From Candidatus Thermoflexus tengchongensis (lineage in GTDB: Bacteria; Chloroflexota; Anaerolineae; Thermoflexales; Thermoflexaceae): DNA of 63,414 nucleotides. The notes beneath the pieces are model-generated. The model was not told the origin of the DNA and did not search any database. It was given only the letters and a program-made list of their open reading frames with translations. Both the position numbers and the translations under genes were made by a program. The stretch is taken from the NCBI GenBank assembly GCA_016842085.1, contig JAEVEX010000022.1, positions 1-63,414 of the forward strand, in the 5' to 3' direction. Positions 52,799 through 60,661 of the stretch are shown here, in pieces (the stretch's first letter is position 1; every line of letters begins with the position of its first letter).

Positions 52799-53530
52799 TC
52801 ATGGGCTGAGCCGCAAGGTTCCTTCCTCGCCGATCCGTTCCCCACATTCCCGCACATGCACACGGAACGTGATCCCATGGCGGTTTTCCTCCTGATCGAT
52901 CTCTCGCTCCAGCCTGGCGGTCCACCACCTCACCTGCACCCGACCTTCCTGCACCGCCTGGCGCAGCCGCCGCTGCCGATCGTTCAGACCGGATCTTCCG
53001 GTTTTGGCCTCCACCAGCAGGATTTCCACTGCTTCTCCCCCCGGGTCCCGCAGACCGCGGAACACGATCCAGTCCACCGGGCTGCCCAGATAGCGCACAT
53101 CCTCCGGCTCCAGGCCCATGAGGAAGGGGAACGCATGCTCCATGACCTGGCCGCGCTGGACGGCGCCGCTTTGCTTCACCGCCTCGTTCCGAATCTGCTC
53201 CTCTTTCTTCTGAAGCTCCGCGTGGAGTTCCGCTTCCTTCCTCTGGAATTCAGCATAGAGTTCCGCCTCTTTCTTCTGGAACGCCGCATGGAGCTCCGCC
53301 TCTTTCTTCTGGATCTCCGCCTGTGCTTTCTCCCACATACTCCTCTCGATTTCTGCATTATGTTGCGCCTTCCATTGCTCGAATAGCGTCTGAGCCCGGT
53401 CCTGGGCACGGCGTTCCACTTCGCCGCGCAGGTGATGGTAACGGGCATAGAAATAAGCCGCGGTGGCCAGGGCCAGGACGAAGGCAATCAGCACAAGGAA
53501 AATTGCAAAATACAGAATCCCGCTCTCCAT
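52799..53530 (-). CDS. Membrane-anchored Holliday-junction-resolvase-like nuclease
   Basis: A 243-residue protein: a membrane segment (about 5-28), a coiled coil (about 33-118), then a nuclease domain of the archaeal-resolvase-related type with MEHAFPFLMGLEPEDVRYLGSPVDWIVF (D153), LLVEAKTG (E174-x-K176) and LNDRQRRLRQAV. The coiled coil includes three near-perfect 11-residue repeats of the form QKKEAELHAAF at residues 74-106. Membrane tethering of a DNA nuclease is unusual. It sits 38 bp downstream of the beta-CASP gene on the same strand. Confidence 0.87.
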   Translation of the reverse strand: MESGILYFAIFLVLIAFVLALATAAYFYARYHHLRGEVERRAQDRAQTLFEQWKAQHNAEIERSMWEKAQAEIQKKEAELHAAFQKKEAELYAEFQRKEAELHAELQKKEEQIRNEAVKQSGAVQRGQVMEHAFPFLMGLEPEDVRYLGSPVDWIVFRGLRDPGGEAVEILLVEAKTGRSGLNDRQRRLRQAVQEGRVQVRWWTARLEREIDQEENRHGITFRVHVRECGERIGEEGTLRLSP

Positions 53531-53568
53531 CTCTCACCTCCTGTCTGTTTTTCGCTCTCCGGGTCCCA

Positions 53569-55176
53569 TCAGCCTCCGACGGTCCGGAGGGAAGGCTCAA
53601 GGAGGACGAGGGTCTTTTCCCCTTTGAGGAGCGCTCTCCATCGCTCCGGATGCTCCGTGTGCACCGGGAGCAGATAGCGGGGGCGAAGACGGCGGACCAG
53701 CCGGGCCAGATCTTCCTCCGGGGCATGGCCCGAGGTGTGATAGGGATTGTCCACAGCCGCGGGATCCCGGGGAAGCTGCGCCAGATCCTCCGGCAGGAGA
53801 CGGAAGCGGAGGGCTTTCAGCCAGTTGAGGAGCACCCGGAGATCCAGGATCTGCTCTTCATCCGCCCAGTAGCTGTTGCTGAAGATGTAGAGACCCTCCG
53901 GATCCAGACCGCTGTGAAGCCTCAGATCCAGAAGGCGAGGGAGTTCATAGAACCCGAAGGCCAGGAGGAAACTCCCCGGATCCCGGGCCACCTGCTCCAT
54001 CGTCACGTCCTGGGGGCGGAGATGGCTCCAGAGGATCTCCTCCCATCCGGCCATCCGGGCCTTCGGCTCCTGGATCACGCGGATCGCTTTCAGGATCTTC
54101 CGGTATCGGGGGTTTACCTCGGAGAGGCCCCAGAGAAGATAGGCATCCTTCGGCGTTACCACCAGCTCCCGTCCCAGGTCCCGGGCCACCTCGAGACAGG
54201 ATTCCAGACGCTCCAGGTTCCGGGGGGCGAAGTCGACCACGATCGGGACGTGAGGGTGCCGTCGGAGCTCGTCGTGCAGCGCTTCTTTCACCTGGGCCTC
54301 CGTTCGGGTCCTCCCTCTCTGCCCCAGGCGCGTGCCCTCTGCGATCAGGAGGAACACATCCTCTCGCTCCATGGCCTGGAGAAAGGCCCCGGTCCTCTGG
54401 CCATCCCGTCCGTGGAATCGCAGATCCCCGGTGTAAACCACCAGGCCCTCCGGGGTCTCCACTGCGAAGGCCACCGCCCCGGGGACCGAATGATCCACCG
54501 GAAACGCTCGCACCCGGAAACCGCCCACCGTAAAGGGAGGATCCACCGGCTCCCACGGATGGCCTTCCAGCTGCTTTGTCTTCGCGGGGGAGAGCTCGTG
54601 GAACCCTGCGATCTTTCCCCCCAGCGGGCGATAAGGTCGCCGGTGATAGGGGATTCGACCCCCCGTTTCCAGGATGCCTTCCCCTTCCTTTACCTTCCGG
54701 GGGTTGCAATACGTGAGCTCTCCGTCCAGCCCCGCATGGGAGGTGTCCTGCATCGCTTTCAGGATCGCCGATGTCTCGGATGTGGTATAAATGGGTAGAT
54801 CCGTTCGCAGGTAGGCGATCGCCCCGGCGTGATCCAGATGGGCGTGGGAGAGAAGCAGGCCCTGGACATGCCCGGCGTCCGGCGCCTCGTCCAGAAGCCT
54901 TCGCTCCAGCGCCGTGGGGAAGAGCGTATCCTCCGAACCGTCCCGGTAGAGGCCTCTCAGACGGGGGAGAAGGCCCAGGGCGAGCAGATCTCGCAGGCCG
55001 AGGGTGCTCCGGGGGGCGAGGAATTCGGTGAAGTGGGCGTTCCAGCGGGCGAAGGGGCGCCCGAAATCCAGGAGGATCGCCTCTCGCCCGGCCTCCAGGA
55101 GCAGCTGGTTGCCCCCGATCTCTCTCCAGCCGCCGAATACGTGGATGCGCAGGCTCCCGATCCTGAAGGATCTCAT
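53569..55176 (-). CDS. Beta-CASP metallo-beta-lactamase fold nuclease, RNase J-like
   Basis: A 535-residue MBL-fold hydrolase. GGWREIGGNQLLLE starts the fold, LLSHAHLDHAGA gives the HxHxDH zinc site (H111, H113, D115, H116), FPVDHSVPGAVAF and YTGDLRFHG give further ligands, and the beta-CASP part shows VVDFAPRNLERL, SNSYWADEEQ, HTSGHA and LPVHTEHPERW, the last two in the RNase J manner. It probably processes RNA. GAGGAGG 5 bp before the ATG at 55176 fixes the start. It is divergent from smc, with about 200 bp between. Confidence 0.88.
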   Translation of the reverse strand: MRSFRIGSLRIHVFGGWREIGGNQLLLEAGREAILLDFGRPFARWNAHFTEFLAPRSTLGLRDLLALGLLPRLRGLYRDGSEDTLFPTALERRLLDEAPDAGHVQGLLLSHAHLDHAGAIAYLRTDLPIYTTSETSAILKAMQDTSHAGLDGELTYCNPRKVKEGEGILETGGRIPYHRRPYRPLGGKIAGFHELSPAKTKQLEGHPWEPVDPPFTVGGFRVRAFPVDHSVPGAVAFAVETPEGLVVYTGDLRFHGRDGQRTGAFLQAMEREDVFLLIAEGTRLGQRGRTRTEAQVKEALHDELRRHPHVPIVVDFAPRNLERLESCLEVARDLGRELVVTPKDAYLLWGLSEVNPRYRKILKAIRVIQEPKARMAGWEEILWSHLRPQDVTMEQVARDPGSFLLAFGFYELPRLLDLRLHSGLDPEGLYIFSNSYWADEEQILDLRVLLNWLKALRFRLLPEDLAQLPRDPAAVDNPYHTSGHAPEEDLARLVRRLRPRYLLPVHTEHPERWRALLKGEKTLVLLEPSLRTVGG

Positions 55177-55340
55177 CCGGACCTCCTCGCATCGGCTTCC
55201 ACGGGCCTGTCCGACGATTCCCTGGCCTCTTTCTTTCCCATGGCCCCTGGAGCCACCGGGCAAGGGCGGAAAATGCGCTTTGGGCTGGGCCCGTCTGGCC
55301 CTGCAAGCCCGGATAGGCGGTCAACGGCGCAATTCTTCAC

Positions 55341-55346
55341 TATAAT
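55341..55346 (+). promoter_or_regulatory. Consensus -10 box of the smc promoter
   Basis: A perfect TATAAT lies in CACTATAATTAAAAC within an AT-rich patch, 32 bp before the smc start codon. No convincing -35 is seen 16-18 bp upstream. Transcription would start near 55353, giving a short leader. Confidence 0.65.
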
Positions 55347-55378
55347 TAAAACTCGTTTCAGGACTTGCAAGTTGCGGG

Positions 55379-58300
55379 GTGAGCGTTCCGGTGCGACTGA
55401 AGGCGATTGAGCTTCACGGCTTCAAGAGCTTCGCCGATCCCACCCGCCTCGAGTTCCCGGGGCCGGTGACGGCGATCGTGGGCCCCAACGGGAGCGGCAA
55501 AAGCAACATCGCGGAGGCCATCCGCTGGGTCCTCGGGGAACAGAGCCTCTCCACCCTCCGGGTCCGCCGCGGGGAGGATCTGATTTTCGCAGGCAGCGAT
55601 CAGCGACCCCGCGCCGGGATGGCGGAGGTCACCCTGATCTTTGATAACACCGACGGCGAGCTCCCGCTGGAATTCGCGGAGATCGCCCTCACCCGCCGGG
55701 TCTACCGGGATGGGGAAGGCGAATACCTTCTGAATGGGAACCGGGTGCGCCTGCGCGACATCCAGGAGCTCCTGGGGTCCACCCCCCTGGCCCGACGGAC
55801 TTACGCGGTGATCGGGCAGGGGGTGGTGGATGAGGTGCTCCGGATGCGGCCGGAGGAGCGCCGGGCGCTGTTCGAAGAGGCGGCGGGGATCGCCCTCTAC
55901 CGGATGAAGCGGGAGGAGGCGCTGCGACGCCTGGAGGCCACCCGGCAGAACCTGGCCCGGATCCGCGATCTGCTGGCGGAGATCACGCCGCGGATGAACA
56001 GCCTCCGCCGCCAGGCGGAACGAGCCCGCCAGTATGAGGCGCTCCGGTCCGAATTAAAAGCGCAATGGCGCCGCTGGGCGGCCCGCCGGATGGCTCAGCT
56101 CCGGGAGAGCCTGGAGGCTGCCCGCCGGGCTCTTGCAGAGGCGGAGGCTGAACGGGCCCAGCATCAGGCCCGTCAGGCCATCGCCGAACAGCACGCCCTG
56201 GCGATCCGGGAGCGGATCCGCCGTCAGCAGGCGACCCTGGCCGAGCTGGAGGCCGCCCGGGAAAAGCTCCAGCAGGAAGCCGCTGCGATCCGGGAGCAGT
56301 TGCAGGCTGTGGAGGGGGCGCTTCAGGCGCTCGCGGAACAGGAGAAAGCTCGCCGGGAGCGACAGGAGGCCCTCCATGCTCGTCGGAGCGCCCTGGCCTC
56401 CATGCGGGAGGCGCTGGAGGCGGAGCGGGAGGCCCTCGACAGCCAGCTCCAGGCCCTCCGGGAGCGCCGGCAGGAGCTGGAGGCCCTTTACGAGGAGCGG
56501 CGCGCGCGCGCGGAAGACCTGGGCCGGCAGCGGGTGGAGCTTCAGGAAGCCCTGCGCCGGCTGGAGGAAGAGATGGCCCGGATCGCTCGCCGCCAGGCCG
56601 CACTTCAGGAATCCCTTGCGGAACTGGAAACACAAGCTGCCCGGCAAAGCGCGTTGCGAGCCCGCAAGATCCAGGAGCAGATAGATCGGCTGCAGGAGCG
56701 GGAACAGATCCGCGAAGAGCTGCACGCCGTAGCGTCCGCCCTGGAGGAGCTGGAGCGCGAGCGCGCCCGGGTCCGCCCCCAGCTGGACGAAGTCGAGGCC
56801 GAAGTGGCCCGGGCCCGGGCGGCGGCGGCTCAGGCCCGCGCCCAGCTGGATTACTGGCAGGCTTACGCGGAGAACTTCCTTCGTCATTGGGAGGCCCGGG
56901 AAGGCTGGGACGAGGATCTGCAGGCTTTGCTTTCGGCGGGCCTCCCCGGGGTGATGGGTCGATTGATCGACTTCCTGGAGATCGAGCCCGGCTGGGAGAC
57001 GGCCGCGGCCGCGGTGCTGGGGCCATTCCTTCAGGCCCTGGTGGTCCGGGATCCAGCGGCCCTGGAGCGGATCCGCCCCCGGGTTCACCGCAGCCTCCCG
57101 GTGGTGGTCCTGGAGGCCCTGCGCTTCGAGCGAGGGCTTCGAATTCGGGGACGCGCCGGGAAAGGGATTGCGCTCCCGGCTGGAAAACCGGCCATTCCGG
57201 CCCGCCCGGCGATAACGATCCTGCGGGCGCGGGAGCCCCGCCTGCAGGCCTGGCTGGAGCGCCAGCTGGAAGGGATCTGGCTGACGGACACATGGGAGCA
57301 GGCGATCGCGCTCTGGCCCCGGCTGCCCCGCACGGCTCAGGTCCTCACCCGGGAGGGCGAGCGAATCGGCGGGGAGGGGATCCTGTGGATCGGCCGTTAC
57401 ACCGCCCCGGAGGTGGTGTGGCTGGCCCAGGAGCAGGTGTGGCGGTCGCTTCCGGAACAGCTTGAAGCGGCCCGGCAGGCCTCCCGTCAGGCCGAAGAGG
57501 TCCTCCAGGCGAGCCTGGCCCGCTGGAAGCAGGTCCATGAGGAGTGGACGGCCCTGGAGGAAGCGTATCGGGCCGCCGTGGCCCGTCGGGAGGAGCTGCA
57601 GCGTCGAATCCACGGGCTGGAAGAGGAGCTTCAGGACATCGCCCGATCGTTGCAATCGCTGGAGCGCGAGATCGCGGATGGGGATCCGCAACGGGCGCAG
57701 ATGGAGGCGGAACACGAGGAGCTGGAGCGCCGCCTGGGATCCCTTCATGAGGAGCAGCGGGCCCTGGAGGCCGCACGGGAGGAGATCGACCGGGCGATCG
57801 CCGCGCTGGGTCTCGAGCGGATCGAGGCGGATCTGACCCGCCTGCGGACGGAGGAACGGTTACTGGAGGAGCAGCGCCGTCGGGTGGAGGAGATGATCGC
57901 CCAGCACGAGGAAGCCCTTCGGGCGCTGGAAACCGAGGAGGCGATGTTCTCGCTGGAAGCCGATGATTCCCTGCGCGCGGCCCTGGAGGCCGAGCAGGAG
58001 CCGTTGCAGCGTCTGCACCATGAGCTCACGGCCCATCTGCAGGAGACGGAAGCCCGACGGGCTCAGGAGATGGCGGCGCTTCTGGCAGCCGAATCGGAAT
58101 TTGAAGAGGCATGGAAACAGGTGGAGCAGCTCCGGGAAGCCGGCAGGTCGCTGGAGGAGCGGGTTCACGCCGCCCGGCTGGAGGTGGTGCGATGGGAGGG
58201 AGAGGTCCACGCCTTCGAACAGGCTCTCCGGGAGGAGTGGCGTCACCTGGATGATGGGGAGATGGATCTGGAGGCGTGGATCCGGGAGGCCGGGGCGGTG

Positions 58301-58975
58301 GAGCCTCTGGAGGCCCTGGAAGCCCGGGTGGAATCCCTCCGTCAGGCGCTGCGACGCCTGGGGCCGATCAACCCGGAGGCGGCGTCCGAATACGCCGCGT
58401 TGCAGGAACGCCATGCGTTCCTGACGTCCCAGATCGCGGATCTGGAGGCGGCGGCGGCTTCCTTCCAGCAGACGGTCGCGGCGCTGGATCAGCAGATGCA
58501 GCGGGCGTTTATGGAGACCTTCCGGGCGGCGGGCCGCGCCTTCAAGGAGACGTTCGTCGAGCTGTTCGGAGGGGGCAACGCCCGCCTGACGCTCACCGAG
58601 GCGGAAAGCTGGGATCAGGCCGGGGTGGAGATCTTCGTGCGGGTTCCCGGGAAGCGGACCCAGAGCCTGATGATGCTCTCCGGAGGGGAGAAGGCCCTGA
58701 CCGCTACGGCCCTGATCTTTGCCCTGCTGAAAGTCCGCCCTTCGCCCTTTGTGGTCCTGGACGAGGCGGACGCGGCGCTGGATGAGGCGAACATCGGGCG
58801 GTTTCGGGAGATGATCCGCCGGCTTTCCGGGCGAACCCAGTTCATCCTCATCACCCACAACCGGGGCACCGTGGAGGCCGCCGATGTCCTGTATGGGGTC
58901 ACCCTGCGGCCGGATGGCACCTCCCAGGTCCTCAGCCTGCGGCTGGAGGAGGCGGAGCGGATGATGGCGAAATGA
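55379..58975 (+). CDS. smc: Chromosome segregation protein SMC
   Basis: A 1198-residue condensin ATPase that compacts and aligns chromosomes with ScpA and ScpB. The N-terminal head has FKSFADPTRLEF and GPNGSGKSN (Walker A, 35-43). Long Glu/Arg/Ala-rich coiled coils (about 165-500 and 690-1010) flank a hinge (about 505-660, with GVMGRLIDFLEIEPGWETAAAAVLG in two parts). The C-terminal head has MMLSGGEKALTATA (signature) and FVVLDEADAALDEANI (Walker B), then ILITHNRGT. The start is GTG at 55379; the Shine-Dalgarno site is weak. scpA and scpB are not in the window. Confidence 0.97.
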   Translation: MSVPVRLKAIELHGFKSFADPTRLEFPGPVTAIVGPNGSGKSNIAEAIRWVLGEQSLSTLRVRRGEDLIFAGSDQRPRAGMAEVTLIFDNTDGELPLEFAEIALTRRVYRDGEGEYLLNGNRVRLRDIQELLGSTPLARRTYAVIGQGVVDEVLRMRPEERRALFEEAAGIALYRMKREEALRRLEATRQNLARIRDLLAEITPRMNSLRRQAERARQYEALRSELKAQWRRWAARRMAQLRESLEAARRALAEAEAERAQHQARQAIAEQHALAIRERIRRQQATLAELEAAREKLQQEAAAIREQLQAVEGALQALAEQEKARRERQEALHARRSALASMREALEAEREALDSQLQALRERRQELEALYEERRARAEDLGRQRVELQEALRRLEEEMARIARRQAALQESLAELETQAARQSALRARKIQEQIDRLQEREQIREELHAVASALEELERERARVRPQLDEVEAEVARARAAAAQARAQLDYWQAYAENFLRHWEAREGWDEDLQALLSAGLPGVMGRLIDFLEIEPGWETAAAAVLGPFLQALVVRDPAALERIRPRVHRSLPVVVLEALRFERGLRIRGRAGKGIALPAGKPAIPARPAITILRAREPRLQAWLERQLEGIWLTDTWEQAIALWPRLPRTAQVLTREGERIGGEGILWIGRYTAPEVVWLAQEQVWRSLPEQLEAARQASRQAEEVLQASLARWKQVHEEWTALEEAYRAAVARREELQRRIHGLEEELQDIARSLQSLEREIADGDPQRAQMEAEHEELERRLGSLHEEQRALEAAREEIDRAIAALGLERIEADLTRLRTEERLLEEQRRRVEEMIAQHEEALRALETEEAMFSLEADDSLRAALEAEQEPLQRLHHELTAHLQETEARRAQEMAALLAAESEFEEAWKQVEQLREAGRSLEERVHAARLEVVRWEGEVHAFEQALREEWRHLDDGEMDLEAWIREAGAVEPLEALEARVESLRQALRRLGPINPEAASEYAALQERHAFLTSQIADLEAAAASFQQTVAALDQQMQRAFMETFRAAGRAFKETFVELFGGGNARLTLTEAESWDQAGVEIFVRVPGKRTQSLMMLSGGEKALTATALIFALLKVRPSPFVVLDEADAALDEANIGRFREMIRRLSGRTQFILITHNRGTVEAADVLYGVTLRPDGTSQVLSLRLEEAERMMAK

Positions 58976-59066
58976 GGGCGGTTTTCCCTCGGGGGCCGGG
59001 CGAGGCGCCTTTCGTGCCCTGCTCAGCCCCCCTAAGATCTTCCCATTGGCCCAAAAGGCTCCAGGG

Positions 59067-59207
59067 AAAGATAAGACCCTCGATCAGGGCCTGAGCAGCC
59101 AGCATTCGGTCAAAAGGATCCCGGTGAGAGGCAGGCAATTGTCCTGCCATCAAACCATGCTCAACTATAGCCTGTATAGCCTGCGCGACTCCCCGCGGGT
59201 GGATCAT
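59067..59207 (-). pseudogene. Relic of a VapC-type PIN toxin gene (3' part)
   Basis: The minus-strand frame reads AIVEHGLMAGQLPASHRD followed by PFDRMLAAQALIEGL, matching the conserved C-terminal PIN-toxin pattern (H-x-DPFDRxLxAQA-xxEG). The N-terminal half with the first catalytic Asp is missing, and the part that should hold the last Asp (T-x-D) is replaced by unrelated sequence. No vapB is adjacent. The relic lies between smc and the tnpB element, whose arrival may have destroyed the gene. Confidence 0.65.
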
Positions 59208-59268
59208 CCAGAGAAAGCTCGCACTTTCTATTGCTGGAAATCTACACCGCCCGGCCTGGATCCAGGGG

Positions 59269-59297
59269 TTGACAACAGCTGCCCATTTTGTTATCTT
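59269..59297 (+). promoter_or_regulatory. Promoter of tnpB
   Basis: A perfect TTGACA (59269-59274) is followed after 17 bp by TATCTT (59292-59297; TTATCT one base earlier is an alternative). It lies in an AT-rich patch 70 bp upstream of the tnpB start codon. Confidence 0.65.
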
Positions 59298-59366
59298 ACA
59301 TTACAACTCTTGATCATCCCCCACGGCCATGAAATCCAGCGGGCTCTGGAGGTCAGAGGTCATCGG

Positions 59367-60629
59367 ATGCGAGTCGTCCAGGCCTTCCGATTCGAGCTGG
59401 ATCCGAACGTAGCGCAGCGCGTGTCGCTGGCCCGGCACGTGGGGGCCGCTCGCTTTGCCTACAATTGGGGTCTGTCCCGCTGCCTGGAGGCGCTGGAGCA
59501 AGGCCTGCCCCTTCCCTCCGCCGCCCAGCTCCACAAGGCGTGGAACGTCTGGAAGCGAGAGAACGCTCCCTGGTGGGTGGAGGTGTCCAAGTGCGCCCCT
59601 CAGGAAGCTTTCCGGGATCTGGAGCGGGCTTTTCGCAACTGGCGGCAGGGCCGGGCGGGAAGGCCTCGCTTCAAGCGCAAGAAAAGCCTGGAGGACAACA
59701 AGGCCCGCCTGACGGGCTCCATTCGGGTCACTCCCCGCCACGTGCAGCTTCCCCGCATTGGGAAAGTGCGCACGAAAGAGCGGACAGACAAGCTGCTGGA
59801 GCTTCTTCAGGCCAGGAAAGCTCGTATCCTCTCTGCAACGATCGCCCGGGAGGCCGATCGCTGGTTTGTCAGCCTCACCTGTGAGGTGGAGCGGCCTGAT
59901 CCCATTCCCCGTGTTCCCCAGGACGACGACGTGGTAGGCGTGGATCTGGGGCTGATGTCCTTCCTGGTGCTGTCCGATGGAACGTGCATCGAAGCCCCGA
60001 AGCCGCTGTCCCGGGGGCTGCGCTTATTGCGCCGTCGTTCCCGACAGCTCTCCCGCAAGCGGAAGGGATCGAGGAACCATCGTAAGGCCTCTCTTCGCCT
60101 GGCCAAACTTCACCGACGGATCAAGAACATCCGGCGGGACTTCCTTCACCAGGTCACCACGGCGCTGGCGAAAACCAAGTCGGTGATCGTGGTGGAGGAT
60201 CTTTCCGTGAAGGCTTTGGCTCGTGGACGTCTTTCCCGTTCTGTTGCGGATGCGGGCTGGGGGATGTTCCGCCGGATGCTGGAATACAAGGGCCGCTGGT
60301 ATGGCGCACGGCTTATGATCGCGCCGCGGGATTTTCCGTCCACCCGGCTTTGCTCTCGATGCGGGCATCGGAACGGGAGACTCCCCTTAAGCCAGCGGGT
60401 TTTTCGTTGTGCGGCCTGCGGGCTGGAGATGGATCGGGATCTCAACTCCGCCATCAATCTGCGAAACTATGGGTTGGCCGCTCTCAAAGGCCCTACCGGG
60501 AGTTCCCCGGGAAGTGACGCCTGTGGAGATCCCTCTGGCGGCGGAACGGCCTTCGGGTCGGTCTACGAGCCACGGGTCGATGAAGCAGGAAGTGGCCGGT
60601 CATTCGTTTCACCCCGTGAGGTGAAATAA
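59367..60629 (+). CDS. tnpB: TnpB RNA-guided nuclease of an IS200/IS605-type element
   Basis: A 420-residue TnpB. The N-terminal MRVVQAFRFELDPNVAQR and RHVGAARFAYNWGL are typical. The RuvC residues are D193 (VVGVDLGL), E277 (VIVVEDLS) and D358 (DRDLNSAINL). A zinc knuckle uses C329, C332, C348 and C351. All catalytic residues are intact, so the protein may be active. TnpB proteins cut DNA guided by an RNA made from the element's right end. No tnpA is next to it, so it is an IS1341-like arrangement. The start at 59367 matches the family. Confidence 0.95.
   Translation: MRVVQAFRFELDPNVAQRVSLARHVGAARFAYNWGLSRCLEALEQGLPLPSAAQLHKAWNVWKRENAPWWVEVSKCAPQEAFRDLERAFRNWRQGRAGRPRFKRKKSLEDNKARLTGSIRVTPRHVQLPRIGKVRTKERTDKLLELLQARKARILSATIAREADRWFVSLTCEVERPDPIPRVPQDDDVVGVDLGLMSFLVLSDGTCIEAPKPLSRGLRLLRRRSRQLSRKRKGSRNHRKASLRLAKLHRRIKNIRRDFLHQVTTALAKTKSVIVVEDLSVKALARGRLSRSVADAGWGMFRRMLEYKGRWYGARLMIAPRDFPSTRLCSRCGHRNGRLPLSQRVFRCAACGLEMDRDLNSAINLRNYGLAALKGPTGSSPGSDACGDPSGGGTAFGSVYEPRVDEAGSGRSFVSPREVK
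60607..60626 (+). other. Hairpin at the right end of the tnpB element
   Basis: TTTCACC and GGTGAAA (7-bp stem, loop CCGTGA) overlap the last codons of tnpB. In IS605-type elements such a terminal hairpin marks the right end and belongs to the guide RNA scaffold (omega/re RNA), whose guide lies just beyond. The precise end is not visible from sequence alone. The guide would fall at about 60630-60660, just before the convergent PLD gene. Confidence 0.5.
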
Positions 60630-60661
60630 ATGACTATGAGCCACAGAACGGTTTTCTTCCT

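Noticed and set aside
54829-55410. A plus-strand frame reading toward smc
   Set aside because: It is antisense to the beta-CASP gene and crosses the smc promoter and start; a shadow.
58932-59066. Continuation of the VapC-like frame toward smc
   Set aside because: Similarity to PIN toxins stops after EGLIF. The remainder is Pro/Ala/Gly-rich and overlaps the smc 3' end, so it is not counted as part of a working gene.
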